The translations under genes were made by a program, and so were the position numbers. Positions 9,977-17,191 of a DNA stretch of 64,000 nt are shown piece after piece. Origin of the DNA: Caldilineaceae bacterium (GTDB taxonomy: Bacteria; Chloroflexota; Anaerolineae; Caldilineales; Caldilineaceae); the NCBI GenBank assembly GCA_026645575.1, contig JAPKMW010000016.1:62001-126000 (forward strand), in the 5' to 3' direction. A model generated the notes under the pieces. The model was not told the DNA's origin, made no database searches, and saw only the letters and a list, made by a program, of their open reading frames with translations. How positions within the stretch are numbered: position 1 is the first letter of the stretch; every line of letters begins with the position of its first letter.

Positions 9977-11236
9977 ATGCAAACTGAACCCTTATCTTTA
10001 CGTCTGACCATTAGCGCACTGGTGTTGGCGATCCTCCTCTGGTTGGTCGGCAATAGTGCGCTTTTTCTGATCATTTATGGTGATGCCTTGGAACCATTGA
10101 CCTTGCCATATTTGGAAACCTTCAGCAGTACACAACGGCTTGCGTACCGCCAATTTGGCGGGCGCTGGCGCTTGCAAGAGCAGACCTTAGTCCAAAATGA
10201 CCCAGCGCAAGCGGATCAATTTGCGGTACTCCCGTTCCACTTGGCGCCGGAACAGAACTATCAATTTGATGCTTATGTGAAAGTGCTGACCGGCGCCAAT
10301 GGGGCAGGACTGGCGTTCAACATGCAACAGAAAGATGATCTACGCCAAAGCCACATGGTGCGTTTGGGCGCCAATGAAGGGCGCACGTATCTTGTCTTTG
10401 GCTACTTTGATGAAAATGATACATTTATTGAACAGGGATCACAACCATCGATTGATCTCACGCAAGGCGCTACCCTGCGCGTGCTTGTTCAGAATGACAC
10501 CTACACAATCTTGCTCGACGATCAAATCCAACAAGCCGCAGTTCCGCTGCACTATGCGGGCGGGTATGTCGGGTTGCTTACCTGGTTTTCTAGCGTAGCC
10601 TTTGACAATGTCGCCATTACCCCCATCAACCTTAATGCAATTGTGGCTGCCGATCCCACAGCAACAGAGGCAGCGGCGCCGATCACAGAACCAACTATTC
10701 TTTTCGCCCAAAACTTTGCCGATACTGTTGACCAATCGCAATGGCAAGCGTTGAGCGGGGACTGGCAATTTACCGACGATGCGCTTGTCCAGCAAAAAGA
10801 GCGCGGCTTTGACTACAGTGTTAGCCACACCGCTCGCTTCGAGCAATTTGTCTTGCGCACACGTTTCCGCCATGAAGCCGGGACAGCCGGCGGCGGTGTT
10901 CTTTTTAATCGTCCTGACACTGAAATCGCCAAACGCGGCCACATGGTGCGCTATGACCAGGGGAAAGCTTTAATCTGGGGCTATTTTGACGAACAGGGTG
11001 AATTTGTTGCCCAGGGCTATCAGGCTGTCGAGCCGCCTGGTGATCAGGTGCATACAGTGCAAATCAACAGTGATGGCAACAGCTATGCCATTCTGTTGGA
11101 CAAGATTGTCATTGCTCAAGATGTACCGTTAATCAGCAAAACCGGATATATCGGGTTGACGGCATCCCAGAGTGTAGTCGCCTTTGAAAGCGTCGAGGTG
11201 ACAGCCTTCACCCCTGTCCAAGAACCAACCAAGTAA
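9977..11236 (+). CDS. Membrane-anchored protein with two LamG-like domains (paralogue)
   Basis: A 419-residue paralogue of the preceding gene, 6 nt downstream. It has one N-terminal membrane span (about residues 10-34) and then two jelly-roll domains directly (about 45-215 and 235-412), without the extra N-terminal region of its neighbour. Recurring landmarks are GGRWRLQEQ, GAGLAFNMQ, YLVFGYFDE and GYVGLLTW. The predicted topology is an extracytoplasmic globular part held by one span. It is probably in one operon with 8198. No catalytic residues are evident, so a binding role is more likely than hydrolysis. Confidence 0.75.
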   Translation: MQTEPLSLRLTISALVLAILLWLVGNSALFLIIYGDALEPLTLPYLETFSSTQRLAYRQFGGRWRLQEQTLVQNDPAQADQFAVLPFHLAPEQNYQFDAYVKVLTGANGAGLAFNMQQKDDLRQSHMVRLGANEGRTYLVFGYFDENDTFIEQGSQPSIDLTQGATLRVLVQNDTYTILLDDQIQQAAVPLHYAGGYVGLLTWFSSVAFDNVAITPINLNAIVAADPTATEAAAPITEPTILFAQNFADTVDQSQWQALSGDWQFTDDALVQQKERGFDYSVSHTARFEQFVLRTRFRHEAGTAGGGVLFNRPDTEIAKRGHMVRYDQGKALIWGYFDEQGEFVAQGYQAVEPPGDQVHTVQINSDGNSYAILLDKIVIAQDVPLISKTGYIGLTASQSVVAFESVEVTAFTPVQEPTK

Positions 11237-11246
11237 TGACACTGGG

Positions 11247-11298
11247 TGTGGCTCCTTCGTAGAGGCACGAACTATCGTGCTTCTACGAAGGAGCCACA
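11247..11298. repeat. 24-bp inverted repeat with 4-nt loop
   Basis: Arms 11247-11270 and 11275-11298 pair over 24 nt with a single mismatch around the loop ACTA. It fills the gap before the acyltransferase gene. There is no T-run after it on the + strand, so it is not a standard terminator. Confidence 0.9.
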
Positions 11299-11329
11299 TC
11301 AGCAGTTACCAGACCGAAGTGAGGAAACC

Positions 11330-12490
11330 ATGACTGTTGCAGATCATCTGTACACCCCACCTGTCACCGATGTACAAACGGATGCGTCGGTTGCCCGTAA
11401 AGCCACTACCAACGAAACGGCAAAGCCCGCAGTGGTCGTCGAAGATCAACTGGTCTATGTCAAAACTGTGCGCAGCTTTGCTCTGTTGGGTATTGTTATC
11501 TTGCATGTGGCTTTTCCACTTATCTATCTTTACAACAGTATCGACTACGCCGATTGGTGGATTGCCAATAACTTTTATATGATGGGCAAGATCGGTTCAC
11601 CCCTCTTTACCATGGTCAGTGGGCTGCTGCTGCTCAATCCGGGGAAGGATCAACCCATTGCCGTTTTCTTTCGCAAACGCTTCTTAAAGGTCTTGTGGCC
11701 TTTTGTCGCCTGGTCGGTCATTTACCTGCTCTGGCGCATTATGGCAGTGGGTACGGTTTTTACGCCAATGGAGATTGTCCGGCTCTTTGTCGAGGGGCCG
11801 GTCTATTATCATCTTTGGTTTATCCAGATGATCCTAGGGCTATACCTGGCGACGCCAATTTTGCGCATCTATACCCGCCATGCCAGTCGGGAAAACTTGA
11901 CCTATTTTCTGGTGGTCTGGCTGGTGACGGTCTCTATCTTGCCCATGACCCAGCGCTTCTTCGGGCTTGCCGTGGGGATCGATGTGGTGGTGACAACGGG
12001 CTATGTCGGCTTCTTTGTTCTTGGTCACTACCTGCGCAATGTTACGCTGACGCAACGACAGGTGCTACCGGTCTTGGCAATTGTAGTGGCGGCACTGCTG
12101 TTCACACAATTCATCACCCACGCGCTCACGGTCTACAATGAAGGAACCTTTGATAACTTTTTTGTCGCCAATGATAGCCTGAATTTGATTGTGGTCGCTA
12201 TTGGCCTCTTCCTCTTTTTCAAATCCATCGATTACCCGGCGCTCTTTCAGCGCGTCCCCTTGTTGGAGCGCATCATTTTGGGCATTAGTTCATGCAGCCT
12301 GGGCATCTACTTTGTTCATGTCCTCATCATTGATGAGTTAGCCAGCGGTCACTTTGGTTTCCGTTTGATGGCGGCCAGTTTTCACCCCCTTGTGAGCATT
12401 CCGGCCATCGCGCTGCTAACCTTGGGGCTTTCCTTGCTGGTGACGCTGGTGTTGAAACAAATTCCCTATGTCCGCTCGATTGTCCCCTGA
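11330..12490 (+). CDS. Acyltransferase family 3 membrane protein
   Basis: A 386-residue integral membrane protein with about 10 spans, preceded by a 45-residue hydrophilic N terminus. Features of the acyltransferase-3 (OafA/WecH/NodX) family are the opening segment VRSFALLGIVILHVAFPL with its conserved His, WPFVAWSVIY and YHLWFIQMILGLYL. Such proteins move acetyl, succinyl or similar groups onto polysaccharides or lipids. ATG 11330 follows a GAGGAAA site; the longer frame reads hairpin DNA. As the last gene of the + strand run with the flippase, it plausibly decorates the exported glycan. Confidence 0.85.
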   Translation: MTVADHLYTPPVTDVQTDASVARKATTNETAKPAVVVEDQLVYVKTVRSFALLGIVILHVAFPLIYLYNSIDYADWWIANNFYMMGKIGSPLFTMVSGLLLLNPGKDQPIAVFFRKRFLKVLWPFVAWSVIYLLWRIMAVGTVFTPMEIVRLFVEGPVYYHLWFIQMILGLYLATPILRIYTRHASRENLTYFLVVWLVTVSILPMTQRFFGLAVGIDVVVTTGYVGFFVLGHYLRNVTLTQRQVLPVLAIVVAALLFTQFITHALTVYNEGTFDNFFVANDSLNLIVVAIGLFLFFKSIDYPALFQRVPLLERIILGISSCSLGIYFVHVLIIDELASGHFGFRLMAASFHPLVSIPAIALLTLGLSLLVTLVLKQIPYVRSIVP

Positions 12491-12513
12491 CCAACGAATT
12501 ATTTTAATCTCGT

Positions 12514-12554
12514 CCAACGACGAGTTCGCACACTACCTGTGAACTCGTCATTGG
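12514..12554. repeat. Imperfect hairpin after the acyltransferase gene
   Basis: Core arms 12519-12527 (GACGAGTTC) and 12541-12549 (GAACTCGTC) pair perfectly, and flanking bases extend the stem with mismatches to 12514 and 12554. It lies between the acyltransferase stop and the promoter at 12574. It may act as a transcript end, although no T-run follows. Confidence 0.65.
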
Positions 12555-12573
12555 GTGAATTGTCTGTTACTGA

Positions 12574-12602
12574 TTGACTTTACACCAGAACGCGGCTACA
12601 AT
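12574..12602 (+). promoter_or_regulatory. Sigma-70-type promoter for the Uma2 gene
   Basis: A -35 box TTGACT (12574-12579), a 17-nt spacer and a -10 box TACAAT (12597-12602). The start of transcription would be near 12609, about 35 bases before ATG 12644. Confidence 0.7.
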
Positions 12603-12643
12603 TTCAGCAACGCAGCCGGAACGCGTGCAGAGAGGAGAGCCTG

Positions 12644-13612
12644 ATGAGTACAAAAGTGATAGAGCCACCTGTGTTGACACAGCCGTCGCCGTTGATCTCA
12701 GCGGTTAGTAACGGCATGGAGCGTGTACCGAATGCTGGTGTGTCAACCAATGGCGCACATGATCTGATTCATGATATGCAGCCACCCTTGCCGACCTTCC
12801 CGCTGGAATCCGGTTGGCGCACCGTCCGTGACCCTGTCACTGGTGAATCTCAGCAGATACCCTTAACGCTGCGCGACATTCTTTTCCCAACCGAAGATGA
12901 TATCGGAGTTGTCTACATGGCGCAAAGCCCCATGCACAATTTGTTGACTGGCCTGTTGTATACCATGTTGCATACCTACCTTGGTACACGAGCGTGGCTG
13001 ATTCTCCACGATGTGCTGGTGCTATGGGGTGTGCGCGGCGTCACGCCCAAAAGCCCGGATATTGCCGCCTTTCCCGGTGGACGCTTCCCGGCCAGGGAAA
13101 AATCGTATCGGGTCGGACGCGATGGTCCCTTGCCCACCTTTGTGATCGAAGTTACTTCAGAGGATACGCGGCAGGATGATCTGCTGGTCAAACCGCTCCA
13201 CTATGCCGCGCTGGGTATCCGCGAGTATCTGATTATTGACATTTTGAATGACGCCAGCGAACCGTGGGCGTTGATCGGCTATCGCTTGGATGCCGGCCCC
13301 TTTTATCGGCGCTTGCCGGCTGATCCCCAGGGTGGCGTTACCTTTAATACCGTTGGTTTACGTTTCGTCGCCGTTAACCGCACCCGTATAGAGGTTTACG
13401 ATAGCACAACAGGACAACGACTCTTGAGCAGTGACGAGTTGATCGCCCACGCCGAAGCTGAGGCTGCGCGTGCTGAAGCCGAAGCTGCGCGTGCTGAAGC
13501 CGAAGCTGCGCGTGCTGAAGCCGAAGCTGCGCGTGCTGAAGCTGAAGCTGCGCGTGCTGAAGCCTTAGAAGAGGAGCTACGAGCATTAAAAAGCCGCTAT
13601 GGTTTACAGTAA
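12644..13612 (+). CDS. Uma2-family (DUF820) PD-(D/E)XK nuclease-like protein with heptad tail
   Basis: A 322-residue protein. Residues about 75-260 form the Uma2/DUF820 fold, with the nuclease-like residues in KSPDIAAFPGG (Asp), PTFVIEVTSEDTR (Glu-x-Thr) and KPLHYAALGIREYLIID. An N-terminal extension of about 70 residues is low in predicted structure. The C terminus holds five perfect AEAEAAR heptads and then [15 protein letters not shown], predicted to form a coiled coil. An AGAGGAGAG site precedes ATG 12644. Uma2 proteins are abundant in cyanobacteria and Chloroflexota; their job is not settled. The 3' end overlaps the convergent regulator gene by 9 bp. Confidence 0.87.
   Translation: MSTKVIEPPVLTQPSPLISAVSNGMERVPNAGVSTNGAHDLIHDMQPPLPTFPLESGWRTVRDPVTGESQQIPLTLRDILFPTEDDIGVVYMAQSPMHNLLTGLLYTMLHTYLGTRAWLILHDVLVLWGVRGVTPKSPDIAAFPGGRFPAREKSYRVGRDGPLPTFVIEVTSEDTRQDDLLVKPLHYAALGIREYLIIDILNDASEPWALIGYRLDAGPFYRRLPADPQGGVTFNTVGLRFVAVNRTRIEVYDSTTGQRLLSSDELIAHAEAEAARAEAEAARAEAEAARAEAEAARAEAEAARAEALEEELRALKSRYGLQ
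13451..13555 (+). repeat. Five 21-bp tandem repeats coding AEAEAAR
   Basis: Five units of 21 nt (consensus GCTGAAGCCGAAGCTGCGCGT) with a few silent differences. Each codes one heptad, so copy-number change by slippage would lengthen or shorten the coiled-coil tail without breaking the frame. Confidence 0.95.
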
Positions 13613-14287
13613 GCCCACATCACGGGCATAGATGGCGGCTTGGGTGCGGTCGCGCAGGTTGAGACGGCTGAGGATGTTGGAAACATGGTTTTTGACTGTC
13701 CCCTCGCTAATGATCAGGTGGGTGGCGATTTCGCGATTGGTGGCGCCACGAGCAATCAGGCGCAGCACTTCCCGTTCCCGTTCACTTAACTCCGTCATCA
13801 CCAGAGCCGCCTCGACTTCAGGTTTCGCTGCCGGGCCGGCGAGGCGATGGGGTGCAACCAAAGCGCCCATCAGTTTATTGACAATCGACGGCTCCAATTG
13901 ATAGATCCCCCGTTGCACCAACCGAATCGCTTGCGCCAGGTCTTCAACAGGAATATTTTTGAGCAAATAGCCACTGGCGCCAGCGACCAGTGCTTTGACA
14001 ATCGACTCTTCATCATCAAAGGTGGTGAGCATGATCACTTGGCACGTTGGTACTTTTTGGCGCACTTGCGCCGTCGCTGTCACGCCATCCAGCACCGGCA
14101 TTCGCACATCCATCAAGATCACATCCGGTCTTAACGCTACGGCCTGCGCCACCGCCTCCTCGCCGTTCGCCGCATCACCGACCACTTCAATGCCCTCTTG
14201 GATGCCAAGCAAGGAAGCAATGCCATCCCGCATCAGCCGTTGATCGTCTACCACCAGCACCCGGACAGGCGCCTTTAGTTCACTCAT
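13604..14287 (-). CDS. NarL/FixJ-type response regulator
   Basis: A 227-residue regulator. The receiver spans residues 8-125, with the acidic pair in VLVVDDQ and phospho-acceptor Asp60 (VILMDVRMP). A LuxR-type helix-turn-helix spans about 165-225 ([19 protein letters not shown], then [16 protein letters not shown]). Start codon at 14287 with AGGAGT upstream. It follows the histidine kinase gene by 13 bases, so the two form a two-component pair. Targets are unknown; the divergent membrane-protein genes at 15858 and 16952 are candidates. Confidence 0.93.
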   Translation of the reverse strand: MSELKAPVRVLVVDDQRLMRDGIASLLGIQEGIEVVGDAANGEEAVAQAVALRPDVILMDVRMPVLDGVTATAQVRQKVPTCQVIMLTTFDDEESIVKALVAGASGYLLKNIPVEDLAQAIRLVQRGIYQLEPSIVNKLMGALVAPHRLAGPAAKPEVEAALVMTELSEREREVLRLIARGATNREIATHLIISEGTVKNHVSNILSRLNLRDRTQAAIYARDVGLL

Positions 14288-14300
14288 GGCTGCAACTCCT

Positions 14301-15608
14301 TTATTGCTGAGCTAAGGTTAAGCGTTGTTTCGGTGCAACGACCCATAAGGTCGTCCCTTGATTCGGGGCGCTTTCCACCCGCAAGGCGCCGCCGATCAAT
14401 TCCAATCGTTCCCGTACGCCCGGTAAGCCATAGCCGCGTTCACCAGCACTCTGCTCGTTGCTCAATTGCGTCGGGTCAAAGCCTTTCCCGTTGTCGTGCA
14501 AGCGCAGCTTGCCTTCTTGCTCGCCCAAGGTGATTTGCAGGGTAGCGTGGTTGACGCCGGCATGTTTCTGCACATTGGTCAGCCCTTCCTGGGCGGCGCG
14601 ATAGAGGGTGATCAATGCCTGCCGGGAAAAGCCCTGCTCGTCGCCGTCGATGGTGAGATCAACCTGCAACTGACCGGTGGTGACATTCTTGACCAGATCC
14701 TGCAAATTTTGCGCTAGCGAAAAGCTCTCCGGGGCATTGCGCAACGTCCCCACTGAGCGGCGAATGTCTTGCAACGCTTCGCCGGCCAGCCGCTTGGCAT
14801 CTTTCACCGCCTGTTCCGCCGCGACCGGTTGGCGTTCGCGAAAGGCCAATGCCTTTTCCAGTTGCACATTGATCACCGTCAGGTAGTGGCCCAGGCTATC
14901 ATGGATGTCGCGGGCCAGGCGATTGCGCTCTTCGGCGGCGGCCAGTTCGGCAATGCGCAGGGCGTAGCTCTGCAACTGGCGGTGGGATTCTGCCAGATCC
15001 GCCAGCAGTTTCTCGGCATCGGTGCGGCTACGTTGCTCGCGGCGCACCACATGGGCCATTGCCACAATAAAGACTAGCCCCAGCGTATAGATGCTGAAAA
15101 AGATAACCTGCTCCACATCGCGATACCAAAGCGGGTGGGCTGGGGTGATTTTAACGAAGTAGAAGAGCCAGGCCATCACCGCCAAGGTGTAACTGACGCC
15201 GGCGCCAAAGACCGGAAAGCTGGTGAAGGGGATAAAGAGAAACAGAAAGAGCGAGAGGTTGAAATTGTCGGCAATGCTGATCGTGACAATCAGGAGTGTA
15301 CGTAACAGGAAGAGGGCTACTGCCATGCGTTTGGGTGGGATCTCGCCATAGCGCCAATACTCAACGCGATCCAGCGTCAAAAGCAGGACAGCCCCACCTA
15401 CCAACAGGATCCGGTCGAGCAGCGTAAAACGGCCACAAACAGGGCAAACATCGGCCAGATGCAGAAAGAAGTGGACTGCCACCACGCCGACAGTCAGTAA
15501 GGTCGAGACATAGTCCCACGGTCGCGGCATCAGCCACGCTAGCCAGGTGTTGAATTTGTTCATAAGCTTTGTTGGTGTTACAGATGCAGATTCATCAGTT
15601 TTCTTCAT
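14301..15608 (-). CDS. Membrane sensor histidine kinase (HisKA_3, NarX/DesK type)
   Basis: A kinase of 435 residues from the ATG at 15608. About six membrane spans lie within residues 35-190, with a CPVCGRF motif in a loop near residue 55 that could bind a metal or be redox-active. The dimerisation region has His236 (LARDIHDSLGHYL), and the HATPase_c has ENVQKH-like (LTNVQKHAG), DNGKGFD and GYGLPGVRERLELIGG motifs. An alternative start is the ATG at 15563; neither has a strong ribosome binding site, and the longer frame to 15674 is unlikely. It is cotranscribed with the NarL-type regulator downstream. Confidence 0.88.
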   Translation of the reverse strand: MKKTDESASVTPTKLMNKFNTWLAWLMPRPWDYVSTLLTVGVVAVHFFLHLADVCPVCGRFTLLDRILLVGGAVLLLTLDRVEYWRYGEIPPKRMAVALFLLRTLLIVTISIADNFNLSLFLFLFIPFTSFPVFGAGVSYTLAVMAWLFYFVKITPAHPLWYRDVEQVIFFSIYTLGLVFIVAMAHVVRREQRSRTDAEKLLADLAESHRQLQSYALRIAELAAAEERNRLARDIHDSLGHYLTVINVQLEKALAFRERQPVAAEQAVKDAKRLAGEALQDIRRSVGTLRNAPESFSLAQNLQDLVKNVTTGQLQVDLTIDGDEQGFSRQALITLYRAAQEGLTNVQKHAGVNHATLQITLGEQEGKLRLHDNGKGFDPTQLSNEQSAGERGYGLPGVRERLELIGGALRVESAPNQGTTLWVVAPKQRLTLAQQ

Positions 15609-15699
15609 CAGTAAAAATATCTGCGCCCCCTGAATCCGTGTCTCTATCCTACCACAACCCATCCGCCCAATCAACCCGCCAGAGGAAGCAACCGTGGGT

Positions 15700-15725
15700 A
15701 GCCAAAAGTCATGTGACTTTTGGCT
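15700..15725. promoter_or_regulatory. 12-bp palindrome between divergent genes
   Basis: AGCCAAAAGTCA (15700-15711), two central bases, then TGACTTTTGGCT (15714-15725): a perfect 12+12 inverted repeat in the space between the kinase gene (-) and the membrane-protein gene (+). Size and position suit an operator for a dimeric regulator, possibly the NarL-type protein at 13604, but a hairpin repeat is also possible. Confidence 0.5.
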
Positions 15726-15857
15726 ATTCGGTCTATGGTACAGAATCTATCCACCGACTGGCAAAGAGAGGCAATTCTGCACATCACAAGCGGCGGAAGA
15801 TCGGTTAGAATGGGGCCAGCAACTGCACTCCCATTCCAACATTCATGGAGGAAAACA

Positions 15858-16955
15858 ATGACAACGAATAGTACTACCCTGGTGGAGCAAGCGTTAAGGC
15901 GGCCGTCAATTGTGCGCATTGTCGCGCCGGCGGACAGTCTACGCTTTGACCGCTGGTTTACCGTACTCGCTACTCTTTTCATGATCGGCATCTACATCGA
16001 CGGCTGGGCGCATAATAACCTGGCGGAGTTGATCGAAACCTTCTTTACGCCCTGGCACGCCTTGCTCTATGGTGGCTTTTTCATTACGGCTGGTTTCCTC
16101 ACCGTCGCCCTGGCGCGCAACCTGGCTGCCGGTCATCGCCTGACGGAAGCATTGCCCCGTGGCTACTTTCCAGCGCTAATTGGCGCCGGGATCTTTCTCT
16201 TTGGTGGCGTCTTCGACCTTTTCTGGCATACCGTCTTTGGTTTTGAGGCCGATACCGAAGCGTTGCTTAGTCCGGCCCATTTGGTGTTGGCGACAGGCGC
16301 GTTCCTGATTTTCACCGCGCCATTGCGGGCGCTCTGGCAGCGACAAAGCCACGCGGGAGAAAACGCGTTGGCGCATCTGTGGCCGGCCATTATTTCGATG
16401 ACCTTGCTTTTATCACTGATCACCTTTTTTACCCAATATGCCACCCCAGTGCGTCCCGGTGTATTGATCAATGCCCCCAGCGGGCGCGGCGAACCGTGGT
16501 TGGAAAATGCCAACGGGATTTTCAACCTGTTGCTGCCATCGCTGCTGGTGGTGGGAAGTACGCTCTTCTTGCTGCGGCGCTGGCGCTTACCGTTGGGAAG
16601 CTTCACCTTGCTCATTGGCGGCAACTATACCTTGATGTTCCTAATGGCAATGGACGATTCCTTTAAAGCGCCGTTGGCCTTTGGCGCCATGTTATTAGCT
16701 GCCGTGATTGTCGATCTACTCTACCGCTGGTTGCAACCGTCCGATGCTAACAGCGTGGGCTTACGCTACTTCGCCTTCTTGGTTCCGTTCACGATGGTTG
16801 CACTCTATCTTGCCAGCCTCTTGTTAACCCACGGTCTCTGGTGGCAGATTCATATGTGGGGTGGTGTGCCGGTTGTCTGTGGCGTTGCCGGTCTCTTTCT
16901 CAGCTTTCTGACCAACCCGCCGGCTGTTACGCCTACACAAGGGGAGGTTGCATGA
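15858..16955 (+). CDS. His-rich polytopic membrane protein of unknown function
   Basis: A 365-residue protein with about 10 membrane spans. ATG 15858 has GGAGGA upstream. Conserved-looking charged or His-containing motifs lie in or beside spans: DGWAHNN, TPWHALLYGG, GVFDLFWHTVFG and LLSPAHLVL. Four histidines and two aspartates in such positions suggest a bound metal or heme. I do not recognise a named family. The downstream 60-residue gene overlaps it by ATGA, so the two products are probably made together. The divergent two-component pair may regulate them. Confidence 0.7.
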   Translation: MTTNSTTLVEQALRRPSIVRIVAPADSLRFDRWFTVLATLFMIGIYIDGWAHNNLAELIETFFTPWHALLYGGFFITAGFLTVALARNLAAGHRLTEALPRGYFPALIGAGIFLFGGVFDLFWHTVFGFEADTEALLSPAHLVLATGAFLIFTAPLRALWQRQSHAGENALAHLWPAIISMTLLLSLITFFTQYATPVRPGVLINAPSGRGEPWLENANGIFNLLLPSLLVVGSTLFLLRRWRLPLGSFTLLIGGNYTLMFLMAMDDSFKAPLAFGAMLLAAVIVDLLYRWLQPSDANSVGLRYFAFLVPFTMVALYLASLLLTHGLWWQIHMWGGVPVVCGVAGLFLSFLTNPPAVTPTQGEVA

Positions 16956-17134
16956 ACCCTGGCAATAGCGGTCTGATGGCCTTTGTCCTCCATGCCGGTC
17001 CGGCGACAGCCGGTCATTGGTGGGCCGATTGGGGGACGCCGCTGTTGAGTGTGGTCATTGCCCTGCTGTTGGTCGCCATTGCGGTGATGACTTACCTGAT
17101 CGAGAAGCGGCGCTTGGCGCAGAAACAGTCATAG
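16952..17134 (+). CDS. Small single-span membrane protein
   Basis: A 60-residue protein: a short N-terminal region with two His (FVLHAGPATAGHWWADWG), one membrane span (about residues 31-50) and a basic tail (EKRRLAQKQS). ATG 16952 overlaps the upstream stop as ATGA, with GGGGAGG ahead of it. Tight coupling suggests a small subunit or assembly partner of the His-rich membrane protein. A strong terminator follows directly. Confidence 0.7.
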   Translation: MNPGNSGLMAFVLHAGPATAGHWWADWGTPLLSVVIALLLVAIAVMTYLIEKRRLAQKQS

Positions 17135-17141
17135 AAAGAAT

Positions 17142-17177
17142 AGCGGGGCGAGATAAACGCCCCGCTGTTCTTTTTGT
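17142..17177 (+). terminator. Rho-independent terminator
   Basis: GC-rich stem AGCGGGGCG (17142-17150) with CGCCCCGCT (17158-17166), a 7-nt loop and a T-rich tail (GTTCTTTTTGTT). It ends the two-gene membrane operon. Confidence 0.9.
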
Positions 17178-17191
17178 TGATGATGACGATT

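Noticed and set aside
11247..11298. Rho-independent terminator before the acyltransferase gene
   Set aside because: The stem is strong but no T-run follows on either strand, so it is listed as a repeat.
13451..13555. CRISPR-like array because of regular 21-bp units
   Set aside because: There are no spacers; the units are contiguous and code in-frame AEAEAAR heptads.
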